From assembly GCA_021733705.1 (NCBI GenBank), contig JAIPKF010000066.1, positions 1 through 7,565 of the forward strand: a stretch of DNA of 7,565 nucleotides, written 5' to 3'. The notes below the pieces were generated by a model, which was given only the letters and a program-made list of their open reading frames with translations, was not told the origin of the DNA and made no database searches. Source of the stretch: Chthoniobacterales bacterium. GTDB taxonomy: Bacteria; Verrucomicrobiota; Verrucomicrobiia; Chthoniobacterales; UBA6821. The position numbers were made by a program, and so were the translations under genes. Below, piece after piece: positions 1 to 5,900 of the stretch (position 1 is its first letter; each line of letters starts with the position of its first letter).

Positions 1-139
1 GAATCCTGATGCAGACAAGGAGGGTGATGGATTGCGACGACGGCTGTATGTTTCATACTGCCCGAGGAGCAATTCGAAGCTGACGCAGTATCCATCAGGT
101 GTTCGCAAGCCGCAGCAGAATCAGTATGAAATATGCGGG
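1..139. repeat. Palindromic TTAA-flanked repeat, copy 1 (left end outside window)
   Basis: This is the right-hand part of a MITE-like element. The right terminus, AGTATGAAATATGCGGG, is followed by TTAA at 140-143 and differs by one base from the terminus of copy 2. The hairpin tip is GTATG-ttt-CATAC at 46-58, and flanking bases (GG-C 42-44 with G-CC 60-62) extend the stem. The tip-to-end distance is 87 nt, so by symmetry the missing left end should lie about 35 nt before the window. The right arm is recognisably homologous to that of copy 2 (shared ACGCAG, ATCCATC and CCGCAG blocks) but diverged. No transposase is visible, and open reading frames through it are chance. Confidence 0.85.
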
Positions 140-143
140 TTAA
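140..143. other. Single TTAA shared by two adjacent repeats
   Basis: The four bases TTAA lie between the right end of copy 1 (GCGGG) and the left end of copy 2 (CCCGG). Each other intact repeat end in the window also abuts TTAA. A shared TTAA is what results when one TTAA-targeting element inserts into the flanking TTAA of another, or when recombination joins two elements at their flanks. That TTAA is a duplicated target site is an inference. Confidence 0.7.
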
Positions 144-319
144 CCCGGATATTTCATACTGATCGTAACGAGGAGGCTGCGAAGGCTGATGGGGTAAGGC
201 GGACGAGAATTTTGATGCCGGGCTGTATGTGTACATACTGTCCAAATCAAAATGGGAGTCTAACGCAGCATCCATCTGGCTTCCCGGCCTCCGCAGGTGA
301 TTAGTATGAAATATCCGGG
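144..319. repeat. Palindromic TTAA-flanked repeat, copy 2 (176 bp, intact)
   Basis: This is the best-preserved copy. The left end is CCCGGATATTTCATACT and the right end is its exact inverted complement. TTAA lies outside both ends (140-143 and 320-323). The element is an imperfect palindrome throughout: the arms share GAGGC, GATGG and ATTTTGAT blocks with a shift of about one base. The tip GTATGT-gt-ACATAC (225-238) is centred at 231.5, the exact midpoint. At 176 bp, palindromic and without coding capacity, it fits a MITE. CCC-type ends next to TTAA resemble those of IS1380/piggyBac-like transposons, so mobilisation in trans by such an enzyme is a hypothesis. Its right end overlaps the 3' end of murA and provides that gene's stop codon. 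Confidence 0.9.
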
Positions 320-1572
320 TTAACTCTTTCGATACGGGCACCCAATTTGTTGAGTTTTTTGTCTATTCCTTCATAACCACGATCGATGTGGTAAACTCGG
401 CTAATTTCGGTCGGACCATCAGCAGCAAGGGCGGCTAGAACAAGCGCCGCAGATGCACGTAAGTCACTAGCCATAACTGGAGCTCCACTCAGTTGATTTA
501 CTCCAATGATGGTTGCAGTAGCGCCATTAAGTTCAATATTAGCACCCATCCGTTTTAATTCAGCAACATGCATGAAGCGTTGTGGAAAAATATGTTCTGT
601 TATCGTGCTAACCCCCTCGATAGTAGAAAGCATCGCACAGAGCTGTGCTTGAAGATCAGTAGCAAAACCAGGAAAAGGAAGTGTCTCCATTTGCAACGGC
701 TTCTTAGGACCATGAGAGGTAAGCGTAATACTCTCTTGTGTGGAGAGAAGATCGAATCCTGCTTCTCGAAGGACATGTAAGAGAGCATCCAAATGTTTTG
801 GAATGATATGACGCACCGTCAGTTTTTTTCCGGCAATAGCTCCGGCAATAAGAAATGTTCCTGCTTCAATCCGATCGGGTATCACAGTGTGTGTAAATCC
901 ACTTAATTCTTTCACTCCTTCAATAACGATTCGTGTCGTACCAGCTCCATGAATTTTTGCACCCATTTTTGTTAATACTTCTGCAAGGTCGATCACTTCT
1001 GGTTCTTCAGCAGCCCCTTCAATAACCGTAATTCCATCGGCAAGTACTGCTGCCATCATGATATTTCCTGTTCCCAAAACCGTTGGTCCATATTTTCCAC
1101 GAAGATTGATCGTGGCACCTTGAAGATGGGATGCAAGAACATGAATATCCCCTCCTTTGACTTGAACAGTTGCACCGAGTTCTTCAAATCCACGGAGATG
1201 CAAATCGATGGGACGATCTCCAATAACACACCCTCCCGGAAGAGAGACTGTAGCCGCATGCTCACGTCCTAAGAGGGGACCAAGAATGCAGACAGAGGCT
1301 CGCATTTTTCGTACGATCTCGTAGGGAGCCTCTGTTTTAATATGAGATGCCTTCACTTGAACAACTCCACTTGCTCTCTCTACCTCACATCCAAGCATGC
1401 TTAAAATGGTAAGCATGTAATGAATATCACTTAGGTCAGGAACATTCTCAATAACACAGCGATCACGCGTGAGCAGTGTTGCCGCTAAAATCGGAAGAGC
1501 AGAGTTTTTGGAGCCGCTAATAAAAACTTCTCCTTGGAGAGTGCGACCGCCATGTACAATCATTTTATCCAT
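301..1572 (-). CDS. murA: UDP-N-acetylglucosamine 1-carboxyvinyltransferase (MurA)
   Basis: MurA transfers enolpyruvate from PEP to UDP-GlcNAc, the first committed step of peptidoglycan synthesis in the cytoplasm. The 423-residue product is close to the E. coli length (419) and keeps nearly the same numbering: Lys22 and Asn23 in SGSKNSALP, Arg91 in KMRAS, and the PEP-reactive Cys115 and Arg120 in LPGGCVIGDR. It also has Asp306 in FATD, Arg372 in SDLRAS and Arg398 in HIDRGYEG. Cys at position 115 predicts fosfomycin sensitivity at this target. The start at 1572 gives MDK, as in E. coli MurA; the second Met (residue 4) has no better ribosome site. The oddity is the C-terminus: after GARIERV the last residues NPDISY and the stop TAA are encoded by the terminus of repeat copy 2. 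The gene follows prmC on the same strand but is separated by 382 bp holding repeat copy 3, so it may need its own promoter. Confidence 0.97.
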   Translation of the reverse strand: MDKMIVHGGRTLQGEVFISGSKNSALPILAATLLTRDRCVIENVPDLSDIHYMLTILSMLGCEVERASGVVQVKASHIKTEAPYEIVRKMRASVCILGPLLGREHAATVSLPGGCVIGDRPIDLHLRGFEELGATVQVKGGDIHVLASHLQGATINLRGKYGPTVLGTGNIMMAAVLADGITVIEGAAEEPEVIDLAEVLTKMGAKIHGAGTTRIVIEGVKELSGFTHTVIPDRIEAGTFLIAGAIAGKKLTVRHIIPKHLDALLHVLREAGFDLLSTQESITLTSHGPKKPLQMETLPFPGFATDLQAQLCAMLSTIEGVSTITEHIFPQRFMHVAELKRMGANIELNGATATIIGVNQLSGAPVMASDLRASAALVLAALAADGPTEISRVYHIDRGYEGIDKKLNKLGARIERVNPDISY

Positions 1573-1644
1573 GAATAATGGTTCCAGTTGAGAAAAGAGA
1601 ATGACTTAAAATAAGCGAGAAGATTTCAAATCAATTATTGTTAA

Positions 1645-1827
1645 CCTGGATATTTCATACTGAAGTGTCATGCGCCGCCGTGCAAAGCTTATTAGTACAA
1701 GGCGTACGAAGGATTGTGATGCCGGGCTCTATATGTCCTTACCACCCATCTCAATAATAATTCGAGACCAACGCAGTAATGATAAGCTTTCCACAAGCGA
1801 GAATAGATTGAGTATGAAATATTCGTG
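1645..1827. repeat. Palindromic TTAA-flanked repeat, copy 3 (183 bp, diverged)
   Basis: TTAA flanks both sides (1641-1644 and 1828-1831). The ends are CCTGGATATTTCATACT on the left and, read inward from the right, CACGAATATTTCATACT. The inner left arm (about 1699-1728, ending GATGCCGGGCT) resembles the inner left arm of copy 2. The right arm (1759-1827), inverted, matches the left arm of copy 4 at about 61 of 69 bases by my count. The tip near 1736 no longer folds as cleanly as in copies 2 and 4, so this is an older or decayed copy. It lies between prmC and the murA start. Confidence 0.85.
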
Positions 1828-1831
1828 TTAA

Positions 1832-1954
1832 CGTTTATCGATATCTAAAAAAAGGGTTACGAAAAGAGACTTTTGGGAAAATGTGAAGAGTAAAAAATAA
1901 ATGGAACAGGAGTAGACTAGGTCTCCTTAAGGATTTTTAAAATTATCACTTTTT
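1832..1954. other. Intergenic stretch between repeat 3 and prmC, nothing recognised
   Basis: Together with 1573-1640 and repeat copy 3 this makes up a gene-free 382 bp gap between murA and prmC. The 123 bp here are A/T-rich with homopurine runs and a 10-bp palindrome TCCTTAAGGA at 1924-1933. I see no open reading frame, tRNA, or convincing terminator or promoter. The 68 bp before murA contain TTGATT and TTTTAA boxes 17 bp apart on the minus strand, too weak to call a promoter. Confidence 0.5.
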
Positions 1955-2815
1955 TTACATTCGAACTGCTTCTACAAATCGAAGTACCCCCTGATAATCG
2001 GGGAGTGCAACAATATCGTGATAATCATATTTTTTCAAGATATGGATCACCTCCTCTTCTTGATTTTTTCCAATTTCGAGCAATAGATAGCCTTCTGATT
2101 TTAGATAAGCAGGCACCTCTTCAATCAAACGCTTGATCAGATCTAGGCCATCGCTACCTCCATCTAAAGCCATCACAGGATCATGAGATATTTCACGAGA
2201 TAATGTCGGGATTTCTTCTTTAGGAATATAGGGCAAATTAGCAACAATGAGATCAAACGCGGGAGGACTCTTTTTTTGAGAAAGTGGTTCCAAAAGATCT
2301 CCCTGATGCCAAATGATGTTGGTGAGATCATGACGTTGTGCATTTTCTTGAGCGAGCGCAAGAGCCTCAGCAGAGAAGTCAATGGCCTCCACACGTGCTT
2401 TTTTATTTTCTAGAGCTAGAGTAATAGCGATCACACCACTACCAGTACCTACATCCAAAATCTGTTCTCGATTTTTGTAACTGAGAGCTCGTTCTACAAG
2501 CTGTTCTGTTTCTGGCCGTGGAATCAAAGCACGTAAATCGCATGAGAAGGTTCTTCCAAAAAAATCCACAGTTCCCAATAAATGCTGGAGTGGAATTCCT
2601 TTACTACGCTTTCGTAAATACTCACGCAAGGGGGCAAGTTCTTTTTCACTTAAGAGACGATCAAATTGCAAATAGAGCTCTAATCGCGGAATGCCAAGAA
2701 CATGAGCAAGAAGATGCTCCACATGGAGCCTTGGCTGCTCCACTTGATTCTTTTTTAAAAAATCAGCTCCTCCCTGTAATACCTCTAAAAGAGAAACTGA
2801 TTTTGGAACGGTCAT
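1955..2815 (-). CDS. prmC: Peptide chain release factor N5-glutamine methyltransferase (PrmC/HemK)
   Basis: PrmC uses S-adenosylmethionine to methylate the glutamine of the GGQ motif in release factors, here encoded immediately upstream by prfA. The 286-residue length is normal. An N-terminal helical substrate-recognition domain (about residues 1-95) includes IPLQHLLGTVDFFG. Then come LIPRPETEQLVE (98-108), the SAM-binding motif DVGTGSGVIA (121-130), and the catalytic-loop motif at 193-196. A typical ALDGGSDGL follows at 216-224. The catalytic motif reads NLPY, not the usual PrmC NPPY; NLPY is known from related N-methyltransferases such as RsmA/KsgA and probably still works. The start at 2815 leaves a 60-nt gap after the prfA stop, consistent with an operon. 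No Shine-Dalgarno sequence is seen before this ATG. Confidence 0.95.
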   Translation of the reverse strand: MTVPKSVSLLEVLQGGADFLKKNQVEQPRLHVEHLLAHVLGIPRLELYLQFDRLLSEKELAPLREYLRKRSKGIPLQHLLGTVDFFGRTFSCDLRALIPRPETEQLVERALSYKNREQILDVGTGSGVIAITLALENKKARVEAIDFSAEALALAQENAQRHDLTNIIWHQGDLLEPLSQKKSPPAFDLIVANLPYIPKEEIPTLSREISHDPVMALDGGSDGLDLIKRLIEEVPAYLKSEGYLLLEIGKNQEEEVIHILKKYDYHDIVALPDYQGVLRFVEAVRM

Positions 2816-2875
2816 ACAGAAGTAGGCAAATTAGTAAATGGAAGATCTCATCTTGTTTAATCTGCCTTATTTCCC

Positions 2876-3970
2876 TCATCCTTGATTCAATCTATTTGCA
2901 GATTCTTCAAGCCGTCGCTCTAAATCCGCAGCCTCCAAAGCTCCAATAAGTCCCTCCATCTCTCCCTCCATGATACGATCTAAATTATAAAGAGTGAGTC
3001 CAATACGATGGTCGGTAAGCCGATTTTGAGGAAAATTATAAGTTCTAATTTTTTCTTCACGCCCCCCCGTGCCAATTTGTTGACGACGATGTTCAGAATA
3101 TTTCTCTTCCTCTTCTTTTCTTTTTTCTTCCAATAAACGAGCTCGTAAAATTTGAAGAGCTTTTTCTTTATTCTTTTGCTGACTACGGCCATCTTGGCAA
3201 CGTACGATTTTTCCTGTAGGAAGGTGCAAAATCTGAACAGCAGAATCGGTTGTATTAACACCTTGTCCACCTGGCCCACCAGACCGGCAAACCTCTATGC
3301 GAAGGTCCTGGGGGCGAAGAACAATATCCACTTCATCAGCCTCAGGCAAAACAGCTACTGTTGCCGTTGATGTATGAATCCGGCCTTGTGTTTCTGTAGC
3401 AGGAACGCGTTGCACACGATGAACCCCACTTTCATAACGAAGTTTGCGAAAAACTTGTTCCCCGCTTACTTGAAAAATGACTTCTTTAAAACCACCTATC
3501 TCGCCAGCACTCCCTTCAATAAGTTCACACTTTAAACCAGCATTTTCAGCATAGCGCATATACATACGGTAAAGATCACCAGCAAAGAGACCAGCCTCTG
3601 ATCCACCAGTACCGGCACGAATTTCCACAATAGCATCGCGGTCATCATCGGGCTGAGGCGGTAAAAATCCAATATGTAATGCTTGCTCTAGAATAGAAAT
3701 TTTTTGTTGTAGCTCAGCGAGTTCTCCAGCTGCCATTTCAGCAAGCTCAGGATCATTTCCTTTTACGAGCAGCTCATTCTCTTGGTGATCATGACGAGCT
3801 TTTTCGAGCTGATTGGCCGTCTCTAAAAGCTCCTTGAGACGGGCATGCTCTTGTAACAAAAGACACGCCTGTTTGGCATCTTGAAAAAGATCAGGGGAGC
3901 TGATCTTACTTTCTAGTTCTAAAAAATAGTCACGGCGCTGGGTCAAAAGATAAGTAAAATCTACAGGCAT
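2876..3970 (-). CDS. prfA: Peptide chain release factor 1 (RF1)
   Basis: RF1 recognises UAA and UAG in the ribosomal A site and triggers peptide release. At 364 residues it has normal length. The region to about residue 110 is a charged, helical N-terminal domain. The tripeptide PAT at 190-192 (RVPATETQGR) is the RF1-type codon-recognition motif and excludes RF2. The catalytic GGQ is at 234-236 in SGGPGGQGVNT, the glutamine that PrmC modifies. A basic stretch and YNFPQNRLTDHRIG (311-324) complete the family signature. It lies between rpmE, 109 nt upstream, and prmC, 60 nt downstream. Its own stop is TGA, an RF2 codon. A run of seven G (coding strand, about 3062-3068) occurs in the TGGREEK codons. 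No Shine-Dalgarno sequence is evident before ATG. Confidence 0.97.
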   Translation of the reverse strand: MPVDFTYLLTQRRDYFLELESKISSPDLFQDAKQACLLLQEHARLKELLETANQLEKARHDHQENELLVKGNDPELAEMAAGELAELQQKISILEQALHIGFLPPQPDDDRDAIVEIRAGTGGSEAGLFAGDLYRMYMRYAENAGLKCELIEGSAGEIGGFKEVIFQVSGEQVFRKLRYESGVHRVQRVPATETQGRIHTSTATVAVLPEADEVDIVLRPQDLRIEVCRSGGPGGQGVNTTDSAVQILHLPTGKIVRCQDGRSQQKNKEKALQILRARLLEEKRKEEEEKYSEHRRQQIGTGGREEKIRTYNFPQNRLTDHRIGLTLYNLDRIMEGEMEGLIGALEAADLERRLEESANRLNQG

Positions 3971-4079
3971 GGTAGTATTAAGTAACTAATAGCACACAAA
4001 ACGTCACCGGAAATAGAAGAGAAAGTACTATATACAAGTCAACTTCTTAAGCATAAGAGCTCTGAAGAAGAGTTCCCTT

Positions 4080-4340
4080 TTATCGTTTTTTAGTAACTGC
4101 TGCTGTGTGAGCTGCCCGAGGTGTTGTGGCACGGGTCGCTTTGACACTTCCATAACGACGAGCAAATTTTTCAACCCTACCTGCTGTATCAATAAATTTC
4201 TGCTCACCAGTAAAGAATGGGTGGCATGCTGCACAAATACCAATCTTGAGATTCTCCCGAGTAGAGCGTGTTTGATAAACTGCACCACAGGCACAGATAA
4301 TAGTTGTTTCGTTATATTCAGGATGTTTGCCAGATTTCAT
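4080..4340 (-). CDS. rpmE: 50S ribosomal protein L31, zinc-binding type
   Basis: L31 is a small large-subunit protein that bridges to the 30S head. From ATG at 4340 it has 86 residues: HPEYNETTIICACG near the start, then ICAACHPFFTG and DTAGRVEKFARRYG. Four cysteines (16, 18, 36, 39) form the CxC/CxxC zinc ribbon of the C+ paralogue. The frame is open upstream to a TTG at 4379, but homology begins at MKSGKHPEY, and that TTG lies inside the likely promoter, so 4340 is preferred. Beyond the usual end at about residue 64 there is a basic Ala/Thr/Arg-rich tail of about 22 residues, making it longer than the 70-residue E. coli protein. It probably opens the rpmE-prfA-prmC transcription unit and is divergent from ruvX. 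Confidence 0.95.
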   Translation of the reverse strand: MKSGKHPEYNETTIICACGAVYQTRSTRENLKIGICAACHPFFTGEQKFIDTAGRVEKFARRYGSVKATRATTPRAAHTAAVTKKR

Positions 4341-4368
4341 GGAGTCGAGATTTTTGCCATAAGTTCTT

Positions 4369-4397
4369 TGTATAATCAAGTATAAAAGAAAGGTAAA
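4369..4397 (-). promoter_or_regulatory. Possible sigma70-type promoter for rpmE
   Basis: On the minus strand TTTACC (4397-4392) and TATACA (4374-4369) are 17 bp apart, each matching four of six consensus bases. A start point near 4362 would give a leader of about 20 nt before the ATG at 4340. This is a pattern match only. It also overlaps the plus-strand TATAAT. Confidence 0.35.
4371..4376 (+). promoter_or_regulatory. Possible -10 box for ruvX (TATAAT)
   Basis: A perfect TATAAT lies 64 nt before the ruvX start and would give a leader of roughly 58 nt. The position 17 bp further upstream (AGATTT) is a poor -35 box, and TTGCCA at 4354-4359 is too close. It overlaps the proposed rpmE -10 box on the other strand, so the two divergent promoters could compete. 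Confidence 0.35.
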
Positions 4398-4440
4398 TTT
4401 TCCTCACTTTTTCAACTGAGATACTTTACTCTCACCTGTC

Positions 4441-4857
4441 ATGAATCGCATACTTGGAGTTGACCTTGGTTCCGTTAGGATTGGTTTAGCATTGAGTGAT
4501 GAACTCGGATGGATGGCACATCCTTGGCAAACCCTTTCTCGCTCGCCTCAGAGTGCTACAGAAATTGCGCATCTTGTACTAGAGAAAAAAGTGGCAACAA
4601 TTGTGGTCGGTCTACCACGTAATATGAACGGAACATATGGACCTGCATCGGAACAATGCAGCAGCTTTGCTCTTGAGCTTCAAAAAAAAACAGAAGCAAA
4701 GGTCCTTCTTTGGGATGAACGACTCACTACTGCTGCTGCGGCTCGCAGCCTCCATGAAGCAGGTCGCTCCAGCAAACAGCAGCGCTCCATCATTGATCAA
4801 GTAGCAGCTCAACAAATTCTGCAAGATTGGATGGATTCACAAAAAAACAATCTATGA
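4441..4857 (+). CDS. ruvX: RuvX/YqgF family: putative Holliday-junction-resolvase-like nuclease, pre-16S rRNA processing
   Basis: YqgF proteins adopt the RNase H/RuvC fold and act in maturation of the 16S rRNA 5' end; an additional resolvase role has been proposed. The 138-residue product has standard length. It shows VDLGSVRIGLALSD (7-20, acidic Asp8), VVGLPRNMNGTYGP (56-68), WDERLTT (91-97, second acidic site) and IIDQVAAQQIL (117-127, Asp119), so all expected metal-binding acids are present. A run of nine A at 4682-4690 lies within the gene but keeps the frame. The preceding bases, CTCACCTGTC, contain no Shine-Dalgarno sequence. It diverges from rpmE across 100 bp, and repeat copy 4 starts shortly after its TGA stop. 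Confidence 0.95.
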   Translation: MNRILGVDLGSVRIGLALSDELGWMAHPWQTLSRSPQSATEIAHLVLEKKVATIVVGLPRNMNGTYGPASEQCSSFALELQKKTEAKVLLWDERLTTAAAARSLHEAGRSSKQQRSIIDQVAAQQILQDWMDSQKNNL

Positions 4858-4883
4858 GGAGTTGTATGTAGAAAGAGATTTAA

Positions 4884-5059
4884 CCCGGATATTTCACACT
4901 AAATCTATTACGGCTTGTGGAAAGCTCATCATTACTGCGTTGGTCTCGAATTGTGACTTGGGCTGTATGTGTACATACTGTTTAAATCAAAATGTGAGTC
5001 TAACGCAGCATCCATCTGGCTTCCCGGCCTCCACAGGTGATTAGTGTGAAATATCCGGG
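4884..5059. repeat. Palindromic TTAA-flanked repeat, copy 4 (176 bp, mosaic)
   Basis: TTAA lies at the left (4880-4883); the right flank reads GGAA (5060-5063), so that side has decayed. Length and midpoint match copy 2 exactly at a constant offset of 4740, with the tip GTATGT-gt-ACATAC centred at 4971.5. The right half (4961-5059) matches copy 2 at 94 of 99 bases. The left half does not match copy 2 beyond the terminus, but it matches the inverted right arm of copy 3 over 4884-4952. Both termini carry the same change relative to the other copies (TTTCACACT on the left, AGTGTGAAA on the right), which preserves base pairing. It fills most of the ruvX-truA gap and ends 25 bp before the truA start. 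Confidence 0.9.
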
Positions 5060-5084
5060 GGAACCCCACTTTCTCTTACTTTTT

Positions 5085-5861
5085 ATGAATCTCAAACTCA
5101 CAATTGCCTATGATGGGGCTTCTTTTGCAGGTTGGCAGAGTCAATCTCATAAAAATACTGTTCAAGATGTTCTAGAATCTGCATTCGCTGATATTTCTGG
5201 TCACCACATTGTTGTCCATGGAGCAAGTCGCACTGATGCTGGTGTCCATGCTCTTGCACAAGTAGCTCATGTCACTCTTGGAGAGGTCTCAAAAAAAATG
5301 AGCTCTCCGGAGCGATGGCGCTCTGCCTTAAATGCTTCACTTCCTCCCCAGGTACGCATCCTTAGAGCTCAACATGCTTCAAAAACATTTCATGCTCGTT
5401 TTTGTGCTCAGAGTAAGATCTATCGCTATCTTCTTTGGCATGATTCCACTTTACCTCCCCACCTTTATCAGCGTGCCTGGCATATCCACGGCCCACTCAA
5501 TTTTTCTTTAATGAAAGAGATGGCCAGCATTCTAAGTGGAACATATGACTTTCGAGGATTCACCGCTCGATCTGGAGCTATTAAAAAAAATACTATCCGC
5601 ACCCTCTACTCTGTTAAGGTTGCACATCGTGGAAAGGAGGTAAGCTTGGTGTTTCATGGAAATGGATTTCTCTACCACATGGTCCGCATGCTTGTAGGAG
5701 GACTTATTCATGTAGCTCGAGAAAAAACGTCTTCAAGAGAATTTTTGCAACGTCTTCATGCTGCTCAAGCCCCTATTGCACCGCGCACGGCGCCTGCTGC
5801 CGGCCTTTACTTAGTCCGCATTTTTTATAAAAAAATAAATGGTTTAGGAGTTGAGATGTAA
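5085..5861 (+). CDS. truA: tRNA pseudouridine(38-40) synthase TruA
   Basis: TruA isomerises uridines 38-40 in the tRNA anticodon arm to pseudouridine. The 258-residue product has family length. It starts with the typical LKLTIAYDGASFAGWQSQ. The catalytic aspartate is Asp51 in GASRTDAGVHALAQ. Later motifs are SGTYDFRGFTA, FLYHMVRMLVGGLIHVA and the C-terminal APAAGLYLVRIFY. The start at 5085 is chosen because homology begins there; the frame continues 16 codons upstream to 5037, but those codons lie in the end of repeat copy 4. The bases before ATG, TCTCTTACTTTTT, are pyrimidine-rich without a Shine-Dalgarno sequence. The amidase gene follows 39 nt downstream on the same strand. A run of eight A is present near 5583. 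Confidence 0.96.
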   Translation: MNLKLTIAYDGASFAGWQSQSHKNTVQDVLESAFADISGHHIVVHGASRTDAGVHALAQVAHVTLGEVSKKMSSPERWRSALNASLPPQVRILRAQHASKTFHARFCAQSKIYRYLLWHDSTLPPHLYQRAWHIHGPLNFSLMKEMASILSGTYDFRGFTARSGAIKKNTIRTLYSVKVAHRGKEVSLVFHGNGFLYHMVRMLVGGLIHVAREKTSSREFLQRLHAAQAPIAPRTAPAAGLYLVRIFYKKINGLGVEM

Positions 5862-5870
5862 ATAAGTTTA

Positions 5871-5900
5871 GGAGAAAATCACGAAGTTCACTTCTTACTC
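5871..5900 (+). promoter_or_regulatory. Distant GGAG plus small hairpin before the amidase start
   Basis: TTTAGGAGAAA resembles a ribosome binding site, but GGAG at 5871-5874 lies 26 nt before the ATG, too far for ordinary use. A perfect inverted repeat GAAGT-tc-ACTTC (5883-5894) sits between them; if folded it would shorten the effective gap to about 14 nt. Whether this works as a start signal is speculation. No in-frame alternative start exists between the truA stop and 5901. Confidence 0.25.

Noticed and set aside
32..304. Open frame through repeat copies 1 and 2
   Set aside because: It lies wholly in the repeats. Its C-terminal peptide recurs at 4862-5044 only because the underlying DNA is repeated; there is no start signal and no protein family resemblance.
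1..323. CRISPR array
   Set aside because: There are only two units of about 176 bp, each palindromic, with no short regular spacers or nearby cas genes.
1908..1927. AGGAG...CTCCT inverted repeat as a terminator
   Set aside because: The stem is only five pairs with a ten-base loop, and no T-run follows directly.
4050..4080. Hairpin GAACTCT/AGAGCTC after rpmE as a terminator
   Set aside because: It has a mismatch in a short stem and no T-run. The operon appears to continue into prfA.
4341..4379. TTG at 4379 as the rpmE start
   Set aside because: It would add 13 residues not found in L31 and would place the start inside the likely promoter. ATG at 4340 fits the family.
4862..5044. 60-codon open frame between ruvX and truA
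   Set aside because: It coincides with repeat copy 4 and shares its peptide ending with the frame in copy 2. It is explained by the repeat.
5037..5084. Sixteen extra N-terminal codons for truA
   Set aside because: They are encoded by the end of repeat copy 4 and its flank. TruA homology starts at the ATG at 5085.
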